From Allomyces macrogynus ATCC 38327 (taxonomy: Eukaryota; Blastocladiomycota; Blastocladiomycetes; Blastocladiales; Blastocladiaceae): 64,000 nucleotides of DNA. The notes beneath the pieces are model-generated. The model made no database searches, was not told the origin of the DNA, and saw nothing but the letters and a program-made list of their open reading frames with translations. A program made the translations under genes and the position numbers. Of this stretch, positions 23,672 through 35,374 are shown piece by piece; position 1 is the stretch's first letter; every line of letters begins with the position of its first letter. The DNA lies in the NCBI GenBank assembly GCA_000151295.1, contig GG745358.1:596844-660843 (forward strand). The letters are read 5' to 3'.

Positions 23672-25870
23672 ATGGTCTGTGGCGAGATGACAGTCAACTG
23701 GCAAGCACACGATCCCGACGCTGACCACGCGAGCCCCTCGCTTCTTCGACCTGCAGCTCATTTCGCGTACTAAGGCCGCGATCCCGGCGCCACAGGCGGC
23801 CGCACCCGTCGACAAGCGGCGCACGCTGCCGACACTCGACCAGTTTCTGCACGACCGTGACTACACGGGCGCGCTCACGCTGCTCGAAGTACGCTCTGGC
23901 GTGACCTGAAATCTCGTGCGCGGCATGGCACTGACCGCCGTGACGCTCTCCACCCGTAGTTCGAGCGCACGGCGGGCACGGCTGTGCAGCCCGACAATTG
24001 GCTGTGGACAGGCTATGCCGCGTTTCATATGGGTGATTATCCGCTCGCGATGAAGGTGCTGTTGATCCGTTTGCGTTCCGACCCGCGAGACGCGCCGAGC
24101 TGCGTTGACTGACCGGATGTTTCAATATGCAGGTGTACCAGGAGCTGTGCAACGGGCCCTCGCCCGACCCGCTCTACCACCTCTACCTTGCCGTGTGCCA
24201 GTTCTACCTCGGCATGTACCGCGAGGCCGACGAGCACGCGTCGCAGGGTTCGTTGCGCCTGCACCCTGCCCCGCGTTTGGCCCGTCCCGCCGGCCACGAC
24301 CTCATCCCCTCTCCACCCCTCCCACCTCCAGGTCCGACATGCAAGCTGCAAAACCGACTGCAATTCCACCTCGCGCACAAGTTCAACGACGAGAAACGGC
24401 TCATGGTGCACCACCAGCACTTACAGGATGTGGTCGAGGATCAGCTCACGCTCGCGTCGATTCACTACCTGCGCGGCCACTACCAAGAGGCCATCGACAT
24501 TTACAAGCGGTTGCTCGCAGAACATCCTGAGTACCTGGCGCTCAACGTCTACCTCGCGCTCTGCTACTACAAGCTCGACTACTACGACGTTGCGCAGGAA
24601 GTGCTCGCTCTTTACCAGCAGCGGTTCCCGGACTCGGTCACTGCGGGCAACCTCAAGGCGTGCAACCATTTCCGGCTGTATAACGGGAAAGCCGCCGAGC
24701 AGGAACTCAAGGCGCTGCTCGACCAATTTTCCGCATCCGCCGCCGCCGCCGCAGGTGCCGGCGGTAGCGACGGGTCGGGCGACGCGGTGGCATCCACCGC
24801 CGCCCCGACGCGTTCGGGTGGCGGGAGCAGTGCGCAAACATTTGCGCAAGATATTCTGCGACACAACCAAGTCGTCTTCCGCGGCGGCGACGGCGCGCTC
24901 GCTGTCCTGGAACCGCTCGTCGACGTGGTCCCCGAAGCGCGACTGAACCTGGCCATCTACCATTTGAAGAACGACGACATGGTCGCGGCCTACGAGCTCA
25001 TGAAGGACGTGGACCCGGCATCCCCGCCCGAGTACATTCTCAAGGCGATCGTCAACGCCGTCATTGGCCAGGCGCAGGACTCGCGCGAACACTTGAAGCT
25101 CGCGCAGCAGTACTTTCAGCTCGTTGGTAGTTCCGCGACTGAGTGTGACACGATTGCGGGCCGGCAGTGCATGGCGTCGTGTTTCTTTCTGTTGCGGCAC
25201 TTTGACGACGTCCTGATTTACCTCAACTCGATCAAGGCGTATTTTTTCAACGACGACGGGTTCAATTTCAATTACGCGCAGGTTAAGGCGGGACTCGGGG
25301 CCTGGAACGAGGTCGAGGAGGCGCTCATGGCCGTGCAGGACGATAAGCTCAAGGCCGATTTCACGTATATCGGGCACTTGGCCAAGGCGTGTACGTTGCC
25401 TTTCGTCGTTTCATTCTCGCTCTCCACGTCCCGTCGTTCGCGCAAACTGATCCACGGCCGTCGCCATCCCGCTCAAACCAGACATCATGACCAACAAGGC
25501 GCGGAACGCATGGGAACTCTACCTCAAAATGGACACCTCGTCCGAATCCTTCACCCTGCTGCAACTCATCGCGCACGACGCCTACAAAACACGGCAATTC
25601 TTTTGGTCGGCGAAAGCTTTCGACGTGCTCGAGCGACTCGATCCGGCCGATGCCGTCCACTGGGAGGGGAAGCGGGGCGCCTGTATTGGCGCGTTTCGTG
25701 CGATCGCGCAGGGCGGTGGGGATCCGGGCGTCGCCAACGATGCGCGACTGCGCGATATTTTGGCCTTGTTGCGCAACTCGCAGAACCCGCAGGCGGATTA
25801 TATCGCGCGCACGATGCGCCGGTGGGCGGCGTCGGCGGGCGGGAAGGCGGCGTTGGCGGCGCGCCGCTGA
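23672..25870 (+). CDS. IFT56: Intraflagellar transport protein IFT56 (TTC26/DYF-13)
   Basis: Exons: 23672-23674 (the ATG alone), 23757-23888, 23960-24055, 24133-24247, 24332-25390 and 25482-25870. Every junction keeps the frame, giving 597 residues, near the usual TTC26 length. Recognisable family blocks are LPTLDQFLHDRDYTGALTLL, LQNRLQFHLAHKFNDEKRLM, EDQLTLASIHYLRGHYQEAI, LNVYLALCYYKLDYYDVAQE, RLYNGKAAEQELKALLDQFS, CDTIAGRQCMASCFFLLRHF, NAWELYLKMDTSSESFTLLQ and KAFDVLERLDPADAVHWEGK. The protein is a TPR solenoid and peripheral IFT-B subunit that carries motility cargo into cilia. A Gly/Ala/Ser-rich insertion of about 35 residues (near nt 24730-24840) interrupts the TPR region. The first exon is inferred: the ATG-only exon with a weak donor (GTCTGT) gives MLISRTK, closely matching the family's N-terminus. 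The gene implies a flagellated life stage. Confidence 0.95.
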
Positions 25871-26116
25871 GGGGTGGCGAAGGGATGGACTGGTTGCGAG
25901 CGAACTGGGTGGAGAGGGTGCAGGGAACAGAGTCGGTTTTGAAATCAATGAACAATGCGTGCGTTCGCATTTCGCATACACCTTGTCCGCTAATGTTGGA
26001 CCCCAGCGTCGCAGTTGTACAAAACAATTCATTCAAAACCGACAAGACCTGATCCACCAAAACTGACATGACAAAACGATACACGGGACTAACCATGAGC
26101 AAACTGTACCCGTCCC

Positions 26117-27994
26117 TCACGACGGCCACACCTGCGCCAGCAGGTTGGGCGTCGGCGAAAACACGCTAAACGGGATCGTAACTTGATCTTTCACCGCGCG
26201 GTCATACAATGTTTTCGTCAGCGCGTCCTTGGCCGCGACCGCTTCCCACCCTCCACGTTCATCAAAACGCTCGACCAGCGCCGGCAGCAACGACGTGGCC
26301 GCGTACAGTCCCAATAGACCCGCGACGTGCGGGCTCGCGAACGACGTGCCGGACTCGACGACGTAGGCTGTTTTCGACCGGATCGAGGCCGACGTGACGT
26401 TGACGCCCGGCGCGAGGATCTATCGTCGGGACCGGGGACGCCGGGTTAGCGATCGTCGAGTGGAGGAGGGGTGAAGGGCGGGGCGTGCGCGAGCGTATGG
26501 AGGAGACGACGGACCTCAACACACGCGCCGATGTTCGAGAACTTCGCGATTAGGTCGTTGCGGTCAGTCGCGCCCACAGCAATCGCTCCAGTCGCGGACG
26601 CGGGCGAGGTCAGGCACGCATTGATGCCCTCATTCCCTACAGTTGTGGGAGAGAGTGTGATGAGGTGAAGACGATCGCGGCGGACGAGAGGATCAGGTGG
26701 AGAACGTGCCGGCAGCGACAATCATGATCAGACCATTCTTGGCGCCGGCATTTACCGCGTCGTTCAGGCTGCGGCTGTAGAACCCGCCAATGCTCAGGCT
26801 GGGTGCACGCGTGCGTGAGACGTGGACGGTCAATCGTGCGTGAGCATCGCTGCAGGTGCCCAACTGCGGAAACGTACTTGACAATCGCGATCTGGTCGGA
26901 CTCGCCGACCTGGTTGGCGACCCACTGCAACGCCGTGATCACGTCGGACGTGGACCCTTGACCCTTGTCATCGAGCGCCTGCACGGGGGCAACGAGATTA
27001 GTCGGAGGCACGACGCGTAGCGGCGCGACGCGATCCGAAAAGCACCTTGACCGCGACCAGTTGCGCCTGCTTGTAGACGCCGCATGTGCGGCCGCCAATG
27101 ACCCCAGCGACAAACGTGCCGTGGCTAGACTCGAGGTGAGCAGGAGCATGGAACTCTTTGGCCCCAACGGACTGCACCAGCGCAACGTACCCGTTCTTAT
27201 CCTCGTCCGACGCGCCCGAGACTACTGTCGTCCCCCACGTCGCGCGGCCTTGAAACTCTACACACCATCGTCAAACCGTCAATCGGCCCTCCTTCAACAC
27301 CAACGAACCCAACGGCGCAAAGCGCGCGCACCTTCATGCTTGACAAATATCCCCGTATCCACGACATAATTCACAATCGACCGGTTCGCGCTACGCGGGA
27401 GACACGGCGACGCGTAGACACCGTCGAGCGGGAGCGCCGGTTGGTCGATCCGGTCAAGGCCCTACGCACCCACACAGCCACCGTCAGACGCTCGGCCATT
27501 AAGTTGCTCCGCATCGCGTCGCGAACCCAATTCCGTGGCTTCTCGTCCCGCGTCACGCACGCGTCCGCGGGCGGTGCGCCGCGCACGTCCCACACGCCCG
27601 GCGGAGCCGCCACACGGACGGGCGTGTCCACGTCCACGTGTGCCGCGACCGAGTGCAGCGCCGTCGCGATCTTTGCCGCGGCCGCGATCGGGTCGCGCTG
27701 GACCAAGGCATGCACCGCATGGTCCACGTCCGTGGCGGCGTCGGTGGTGGCGAAGGAGGGCTCGACGACGAGCGCGCGGTAGGCGCCAACGGTGAGCGCG
27801 CGGTCGCGGTGCAAGACGAGTCCGAGCGGCGCGAGTTGCGTGAGCGCATGCACTGTGTCGGCGTCGGGACGGAGGGAAATGATCCACCGTTGCGGGAGCG
27901 GTGGGGTCGGTGGTTCTGGCGGGAAGGCCGCGGCGGAGAGCGTGGTGGACGCGAGGAGGAGCGCGACGGCGACGGCGGCGGTCCAGGGGCGCAT
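26117..27994 (-). CDS. Secreted subtilisin-like serine protease (S8, proteinase K type)
   Basis: Signal peptide [20 protein letters not shown], an I9-type inhibitor propeptide ([20 protein letters not shown]), then the S8 domain with Asp (NYVVDTGIF), His ([13 protein letters not shown]) and Ser ([17 protein letters not shown]). Eight exons: 27994-27527, 27461-27332, 27255-27191, 27124-27046, 26978-26878, 26798-26710, 26636-26515 and 26419-26117. All introns are GT-AG except the one after 26710, which has a GC donor (GCACGT) and an AG acceptor and restores VAAGNEG. Exons 2 and 3 do not join cleanly: the family pattern F-x-G-R-A-x-W-G would need two more bases in a CG-rich run near 27243. With them the protein is 452 residues. 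The enzyme would be exported, self-processed and broad in specificity; nutrition or host-cuticle degradation is an inference from related fungi. Confidence 0.9.
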
Positions 27995-28448
27995 GGTTGG
28001 TGGAGCGGGGTGCGGGTGGTTGGGAGAGAGGGCGAGCAATGGGATCATGGGCCGTGTCGACTGGCGCGCTCGCATCGCGTCAGCAGCGGCCGACACATCA
28101 CGCCGGCGATCACGGCCGCGCCATGTCGGTAGGCTGCGCGCCGTTTGGTTCGGCCGCGCACCGCTGCCGGCCGGTGCTGCCCTGAGAAGAAGCACCGAAC
28201 AAAACCAAAATTGATTTATGCACCACGTATCCTCCCCTCCCCCCACGTCGCCCACTTCCCCCCCCCCTTAGCCGCCCCCGTTCCCCGCGCGGGGACCACC
28301 CGTATACACGGCCCACGGGTGGCCCCCCGATCCCTCAAAACCCTTTCCCCCGGGCGGCACAACAATCCCTCGGGCGCACAACCAAAACGCGACGCGTCTC
28401 AACCCATCCCCCCACGCCCCTTCCCACCCCACACCCTGCATCCGCTTC
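27995..28448. other. Intergenic region upstream of the protease gene
   Basis: No gene recognised. A C/A-rich stretch (28225-28480) with several C runs follows the stop of the neighbouring minus-strand gene. Confidence 0.5.
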
Positions 28449-30500
28449 TCATCCAACACGCTCCCGACCTCGGCATACTCGACCTTCGCGCCCCTTGACG
28501 GCCTCGACCGCCTTGTACGCCTCGGCCACCTTCTCCATGAGCGGTACTAGCACCGCGTCCAATGTCGCCGGCACGGCGACCCCCAAGCAGGCCAAGACCG
28601 TCATGACGCGATCGAGTCCGCGGTCAGCGATGGCGGCACGGGCAGTCGCGGCTGCCAGGAACTGGGCTACTTGGTCGAGGTCGCGGATCGCGGAAGTTAA
28701 GGCGCGAGTGTCGGCGTCGGCGGTGCGTCCGGCTTTACTCAGAGTCGCGGCGAGGTGGTCGCGCAGCGTGCCGAGAATGCCGGTCTTGGACCGCGCGTTG
28801 ATTGGTTGTGTGAGAATGTAGTGGAACCGGTCGGTCAGGTCGTGGATGGCGACGCGCAAAGTCGACGAAGCTTGTAAGAGGACGGCGTTGGCGCGCGGGA
28901 TGTAGAGCGGGAAGGCGCCCGGTGGTGGCGGGCGCTAGATGTGATTCAGGCGGGCGTTGTCGATTAGAAAGACGCGGACCAAGAACGAGGAAGGACACAG
29001 TTAATGACGTACGCGCGGCGCCTGCATGATCGCTGGCGGCTGCATGCTTGGCGTGATCCACCACTTGGGCCGCGGCGCGTTTTGCGAGCTGGCGGCCGCT
29101 GCTGGTGGGTCGGCGAGAACGTCGCCGCCGGACCGCGTGCGCGCCGATCGCCGCAACCGCCGCAACGTTGGCTGCTGCTGCTGCTGTTCCGCAGCATTCT
29201 CGTCCACGGCGACATGGTCCGTGACGGACGGCGGCGGCGGCGGAGGCGAGTAGTCATGGTCGCGGTCGTCGGTCCGCGGCGCCTGCGCCACCGTTTTGGC
29301 ATCTGACATGGCCACATCCGCATCCCCGTTCGTCTCGTTCGGAACCGGCACGTCGTCCACGGCCATCGGCTCCTCGCCGTCGGCAGGAGCGGTGGGAGGA
29401 GGGACCGGCGCGCGCGGCGGCGGCGGCGGCATCGATCGGCGTCGCACGACCCCTCCGCTGCTGTTGCGCAAGACCTCGATTTCCACTTGCACGACCGGGA
29501 TGACTTGCCGGCTGGGGCGCCGCTTGAGTGTGGGTGGGGCAGCCGCCGGTGCTGGTGGCACGGGCGCGGGGTTTGGCGGCGCGGGTGCGGCCTCGATCGT
29601 TTCGAGCGATGGCGATGGCGGTTGGACCATGGAGGGCGGCGGCGGCGGTGGGGGTGAGAGCGGCTCTGACGCTGGCGAGAGCGACACGGCGGGCGCTGGC
29701 GAGGGCGGCGCTGGCGTTGGCGCGGTCTCGGTCTCGATCTCGGCCTCGATCTCGGTCTCGGCCTCAATCTCAGTCTCGGCCGCAGCCTCGGCCTCGTCCG
29801 CGGCAACCAGTTCAGCGGCGGACGGTTCGGGTGCGACGGCCCACCGCATGCGCGCACTGGTCTCGGTGCCGTTCGCGACATGCACGAGCGCAAGTGGGAT
29901 CCGGCCATGAGCGTCACCCGGCACTTGGCCGTCGACGCACCACCCGACAAAGTCCTTGACCCCCCACAGGATCCGGAACAGCGTCTCGTGGCGGCGTGGC
30001 AGTTCGAGCCGCGTGGAGCTCGTCAGAATCTCGGTTTCGGCTGCGTTCAACACAATCATAACAAGCACGTTGCGCACGGTCGCGTTGACGTCGAGATTCG
30101 ATGCGCCGATCACATCGAGCAGATCGTGCTCGGCAAGGAGCGCGGCGGCGCAGTTATCGAGGACGCGGCCGAGGGCAGTGGAGATGGCGCGGAGCAGGTT
30201 GGTGCGTGGTTGCGGGACGCCCAGGGGGCATGAGCAGGTGCCGGCCCAGGGCTTGGGGTCGGCCTTGTAGACGTGCGCAATGGCGGCGTAGACGAGCGCG
30301 GCGAGGACGCGGTTGGCGGTGGGCGCGTCAGCGAGCGCGGCCAGGTCCAGTGGAGCGGGCGTGGCGGCATTGGTCGCAGTCAGGGTCAGGCCGACGGCGG
30401 CCCAATCCGTGGCTGTCGGTGCTGCAGCAGCGGCGGCGGGGGGCTCGGCCGTGTCCGCGCCGGTTGCGGCAGGTGGCGACGGCGGTTGTGCGTCGGCCAT
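28449..30500 (-). CDS. Unrecognised 657-residue protein with disordered acidic/Pro-rich centre
   Basis: Two exons, 30500-29013 and 28934-28449, join through a 78-nt GT-AG intron (GTACGT...CTAG) in phase 0, linking IMQAPR to RPPPPGAFPLYIPRANAV. The ATG at 30500 (MADAQPPSPPAATG) is the likely start; the frame is open further upstream but without an ATG I favour. Three parts: an N-terminal globular region (about residues 50-200, with LRAISTALGRVLDNCAAALL and ETLFRILWGVKDFVGWCVDG); a long low-complexity centre with Glu-Thr-Ile repeats, Pro runs and Ser clusters; and a C-terminal helical region (about 500-645, with VLLQASSTLRVAIHDLTDRF and DRGLDRVMTVLACLGVAVPA). I recognise no family. Scaffold-like architecture is all that can be said. 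Confidence 0.7.
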
Positions 30501-30699
30501 GATCGTCGTCGTGTTGGCGCCGGCAGCGCTTGAGATGGCGGCTGTCGAGCTGGCAGCAGTCGCTGGATCTCCGAGATGGTGCCGCGTGGGCAGTGACTCA
30601 GACCGACCATGAAGCGAGCCGCTCAAGCGGCCTCGCCCATACTCCGGCAATCAAAGATAAATCGATACATTTCATCGCCATCCTACTAAAATTCGCTGC

Positions 30700-31797
30700 T
30701 CAAAACTGCTTGAACGCGCGCGCCGGCTTGCTCTGAGCCTGCATGTATTTGACGCCGGCCACCGCGGCGCCCGCCACGCCCAACACAATCAAGACCACCG
30801 TCCACGCCGACGGCCCCTGTGCGGGCGACGTCATGAAACTCGACGACCACGTCGACGGCTGCGCCGGGTTACTGTGCGACTGGTCGTCCGACACAATCTG
30901 GTTGACCGAGACCGACACAATATCGTGGTTGTCCGAGAGGCCGCCCGTCTCGGCGGTAAACGCGAAATGGCCCGGTTTCGGCAGCGTCACATTGGCCACG
31001 TTGAAACATGTTGTCCAGTCGTCCCAGCCCTTGGTATTCAGGTCGAGCTTGAGGTACTGGCCGGCCACGTACCGGACGCGCGCACGGGTCGCGTACTGCT
31101 TGCCGCGAATGTCGGCCTGGCAACCGCCAATCTCGAGGTGCTTGCCGTCGGTGTCCTTGTTGTAGGCCTTGGTGCCGTCGTTGAGGAGCGCGGCGACGTA
31201 AGGGTACGTGTACTGTCATAGGTCACTCGTTGGGTCAGATCCGACGTGATCCACGGCAACATGACCAGGGAGGCAAAAACACACCCCGTGCCGCCCGTTA
31301 TCGTACGTGTCAAACACAACGGCGAGCCCGTCCCACTTATCCTCGTGCCCGAGCACGGGCCCCATCGCATCGTGCTGGTCCTTGGTAAACCAAAACGCGA
31401 ACCCGTCTCCAAACAAAGACGTGCCACGGCCATGGATCTTGTACTCAAACTCGACCGACCAGGCGCTCGCATCAAACGCCGACTTGGCCATGATCCAGCC
31501 CTTGCGTGCGTGCAAGTCGGGCGTGAGCCGGATATACTTGTTGGTGTGCACGACGGCGGCACCGCCAAACTCCCACCACCGATTCGACATGTCGTAGTCG
31601 ATGTAGGGCGGGTAGAGCGACTGCGACCGGATGAAGAGCGTCGTGCCGTGCACCGGCTCGTTGGTGGCCGCCGCGGCATGGGGCGTCGTGAAGGCGAGCA
31701 AAAGGACGGCAGTCGCGACGAGCGCGGCGAGGGCGGCGCGGACCAGCCGCAGGGTGCCAGTGCCGGCAGCGCGCGCGGGCGCGAAGTGCCGGGTCAT
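30700..31797 (-). CDS. L-type lectin cargo receptor, VIP36/ERGIC-53-like
   Basis: Two exons of 513 nt each, 31797-31285 and 31212-30700, separated by a 70-nt GT-AG intron; 341 residues. An Ala-rich signal or anchor sequence precedes the lectin domain (EPVHGTTLFIRSQSLYPPYI, NRWWEFGGAAVVHTNKYIRL, GDGFAFWFTKD, LAVVFDTYDNGRHG, YPYVAALLNDGTKAYNKDTD, KHLEIGGCQADIRG). The FDTYDN and PYVAALLNDG motifs correspond to the calcium and mannose ligands of this family. A luminal stalk is followed by one membrane helix (WTVVLIVLGVAGAAVAGVKYM) and a short cytosolic tail ending KQF. Family members bind high-mannose glycoproteins in the ER-Golgi intermediate compartment and sort them forward. The tail has no classic KKXX or KRFY end, so its trafficking signal is uncertain. 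Confidence 0.92.
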
Positions 31798-32449
31798 ATT
31801 GGTTGGGCCGATCGTGCGGTAGGTTGGTTGGTTGGTTGTCGAGCTGGGTGAGCGCCGTGGTGGCGAAGGAGGACTGCGGAGAGCACACGCGGTGAGGAGC
31901 CAGCGCGTGCAACACGTGAAGTGCACGCCCTGGCCACGTCGCTGATTGCAAGCATGCGATGCTTGTGGCCACCGGCTCGGCGGCCCCCGGATGGAGCGCG
32001 GGTTGGGCAGGGAATCGGCAGGGTCAAGCGCTGTGCCACTCTTTGTGGGCGATCCAGGCAGGGACCGTGGATGCGGCGCAGCGCAACCAGGGCAACTCTC
32101 GTCGGCGGCGCGCTCGTGCCGGCCACCGCCGCTCCCTCCCATTTCCGCTCCGTCCTGTGCGATCTGCCCGAGCTCAGGTCGGCACCGTCGCCGTCGCCGT
32201 GCTTGCTCAACCGCACCCCCGCCCGCCAATGGCGCCTCTGCTCGCCCCGCCGCCGCAAGCGCGCTCTCTGCCGCTGGCCTGACGCCGCCCTCGTCAACTT
32301 GCGGCGACGCAACCGCCGCACCAGCACGGTCGCGCCACGCTCAACCGTCCGCCCCGCACGCTACCCACTCGTTCGCACGCACGCAAGCGCTCTTGTGCCA
32401 CCACCGCGCTCTCCACGCCGCGTCGCGACCCACCGCGACTGCAGCCGCG
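31798..32449. promoter_or_regulatory. Divergent promoter region between lectin and F-box genes
   Basis: About 650 nt between two outward-facing starts. A CCAA/TTGG-type tandem repeat occurs near 31822-31838. No gene is recognised. Confidence 0.45.
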
Positions 32450-33860
32450 ATGCCGCTCGCCGTGCCCGTGCCTGCGCTCGCCGCGCGCCTCGCCGGCCTG
32501 CGCCTGCCCCACGCCGACTCCGAAGCCAACGTCAACGCAGACGACGCTCCGGCACGGCCGACGCCACCGCGGTCGGTCGTGCTCCTCTACCAGCTGCCTG
32601 CCGCCGTCTGGGCACGCATCCTGACGTTTTTACCAGACGTGACCGACCTCATCGCTGCCGCGCACGCCTTACCCATCCTGCATCAGTCTCCACCGCTCGC
32701 GCACTGCTGGAGCGCCGCACTCGGCCACGCGCTCGCTACGCCTGACTACGCGGCACGACTCGCCCTGTCGGCACTCGGCGGCGGCGGCGGCCGTGCGCTG
32801 GACACCCCGTTACTCTCTGTCCCACTGCGCGCCGTGGCCGTACACGCCGACGCGCACCTGGTCGTCCTCGCGCCTGTTGGTTCTGATGCTGACAGTGACA
32901 CCGAACCTACGGCATCCAGCACGACCTCTGCAGTAGTCTCGGCCACCGTCACACCAAGTCCATGCCACCACGGTCCCAACTCCTCGGATCCACGCGCCGC
33001 GGTTCTCGCGCTCGACCTTGTCCAGACCTCGGTCTGGTGGTCGCTGCGAATGACGCTCGCGTGCATGAACCCCGACGCACGGGTGCCCGACGCGGCGCAC
33101 GCGCACCGTGTATTTGGATTATACGCACACCGGGCCGTACTTGCCGACGTGCGATAACTTGCACGTTGTCCTTGGGGATACCCCGCGGCGGCGGCATTCG
33201 GTCGCGGACGTTGCGCCGACGTCGCAGCCGATTTACGGGCCTGCGGTGGGCGGGACTCGGGGTGAGTGCGTGTACCGCGCGACGGTGGCGGAAACGGTCA
33301 CGCGCACGCATCGGGTGTTGGATGTGGATTTGGCCCCGATGGTCGTGTCGTTTGCCCATCTTGCGCGGTTTTTCACGGACGTGAGCGTCCCAGACCCAAG
33401 TGGGGTCTCTACCGCGCGGTCGCACCTGGCCACGGCCGGATCGAACGGTGAATGGACCGCCATCCGAATCCCAGACGGTACAGTCGCTACCTACTGCGCG
33501 ATCTGTTTCCCATCGCACACCGCGCCCGTCTTATGTGCGGCACTCGCCGGATCCGCGGTTCCGTCCCCCGCGGCCACACCCAACCGGTGGATGCGGCCGC
33601 TCGCGAAACTCAAGTCCGCGCCCGGGATCGTCGAGCCCACGGTGCCGGTCCCGCGCGCACCGTCTCCGCCGTGCCAGCGCGTGCGTGCACGGCCACTGTC
33701 GGTGGTGGAGCCGGGGAAATCAGCAGCGGCGACGACGGCGACCTGGTCCATGGGTGGGGTGCTGGCGGCGGCGGCGGCGACGCGTCGGTTGGTCGTGGGT
33801 GGGTGGCGCCGGTTGACGGATTCGGATTCGGCGTCGTTGCATGAGGCGAGTCATTTTTGA
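32450..33860 (+). CDS. F-box protein with an apparent frame break
   Basis: The ATG at 32450 begins MPLAVPVPALAARLAGLRLP. An F-box follows at about residues 45-90 (VVLLYQLPAAVWARILTFLP, then DVTDLIAAAHALP and a conserved Trp in HCWSAAL), the segment that would bind SKP1 in an SCF ubiquitin ligase. The frame stays open to 33157, but from about 33100 the convincing protein continues one frame over (YLDYTHTGPYLPTCDNLHVV) to a stop at 33858-33860. No AG acceptor exists between the last stop of that frame (33066) and the change point, so an intron cannot explain it; one extra base in this sequence is the simplest reading. The C-terminal part has no recognised substrate-binding repeat. Confidence 0.65.
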
Positions 33861-35374
33861 AGAGGGGGACGGGAGGAGAGGAGAGGGGAGGGGTATGGAG
33901 GGATATGTCGGCAACAGAGGGGGGGATCGTGATGCGTGTAATTATTTTGGTCATTATTGGATGTACATCTTTTTATCATCGGTAACCTTGGATCGTCGCG
34001 GCTCTTCTTGCGATAAACACGCCCCACAGCGCCTGACACAACAGTCAGGGGCCCGACATCGTGCTGACCGAATCTTGCGCACCCGCTGCGATCCCGGTGG
34101 GCCACATTGAGCTCGACGCGGACGTGGTCCCGGACCGAGATCTATACTTGTTGACGATTTTGGGCGGCACGCATTGGATAAGACGAGGAGCCAAGTTAAC
34201 TACACCCAAGTGAATGCTCCTCCGGTGGAGAGGCAAGATAAACATCGCAAAAATGTCATACCTAAGAGCGGCGCACCGCCATGTCGCCGAGGATGAGATC
34301 GACAACCAAAACGCGAACTCCTGGTCTGGTTGGAACTACACACACGGTATGTGCGTCGGCATGGTCAATCACGCTCCCATTGCCAGAATAGAATCCAAAC
34401 GGCCGACAATCAAGTCGGGGCAGCCGGCAAATGGCACGGCGATGAAGGACGGCAACGCTGGTCGTGAACCAGGAGGTGAGCCGTGGCGATGTCATGTTGC
34501 GTCAGTCCACTTTCGCTTTATTCATCACGGTTGGCTCGTCTCAAGGCATGGCTCGCTTCGGTTATGTAGAATGTATACGTGTCTCACCTACCATACTCGC
34601 GGCAGCGTGATCGTGTCGCGATAAATCAGAACACGATCAATCTTTGTAACACCTTCAACCGCGCTCAGTCGCTCTCGCCAAGCATACCTACAAGTAATTC
34701 CAGCTGGTTCACTTTTGGGTTGCGCGCATATATATGCAAAGATAACACAGTTGTTGACATTCTCCACCCGAATCCCAGTCGAGTTTTTGGTAGAACGCGC
34801 GTCCCGCGGAGCCATTACCAACCATGAGATGTCCACTTTTTGGCGCCAAGTCTTGCGAGATAATGGTCAACTTCTTCGCTCGTGCAAGTGTGCACCCTCT
34901 TTTTGTCACCTGTTGTGATCCATTGAACTCTTGGTCTATTCATTTCATTTCATTTCATTTCTTGTTCGCGTGCTGCCAGTCAATTGTCGACCTTCCGGCC
35001 CATAGGCTGTTTGTCGTCTCCTGTCGCGTCCATTGCAGGCCCACGCAACTTCACAGAACTGCGCGAGCGGAGCGGGCAACGGAGAGGGGTCCCAATGAGG
35101 GGTGAGCAGAGGGTTGGGCGCATGAAAAAATGTCCATTTTCCGGTTCATTTCATAACTACACGTTGTTGGGTGTGTTGCGCCGTTGGCGCGCGTCGTTTT
35201 TGGCTCTGCTTTTCTGCTCGTGACGCCGCTGCGGCGCCAAACTCGGTACAAGCTCGCTGCCTTTCTCCACCACGTCCACGGCGCCATCGACTTCCACCGC
35301 GACTCGTGCACCAAGCGAGCCCACGACTCCCCGCACTGCAAGCTGCGCGCCGCGCCCAAGTCGACCAGCCGACC
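33861..35374. other. Intergenic region, less GC-rich, no gene recognised
   Basis: About 1.5 kb with mixed composition. Minus-strand frames near 34050-34300 and 34590-34910 contain protein-like pieces but are short, without joining splice sites or a recognisable family. A TTTCA microsatellite lies at about 34940-34961. Confidence 0.45.

Noticed and set aside
33985..34910. Fragments of a minus-strand gene between the F-box and SIP5-like genes
   Set aside because: Some stretches look protein-like, but frames are short, no GT-AG joins connect them convincingly and no family is recognised.
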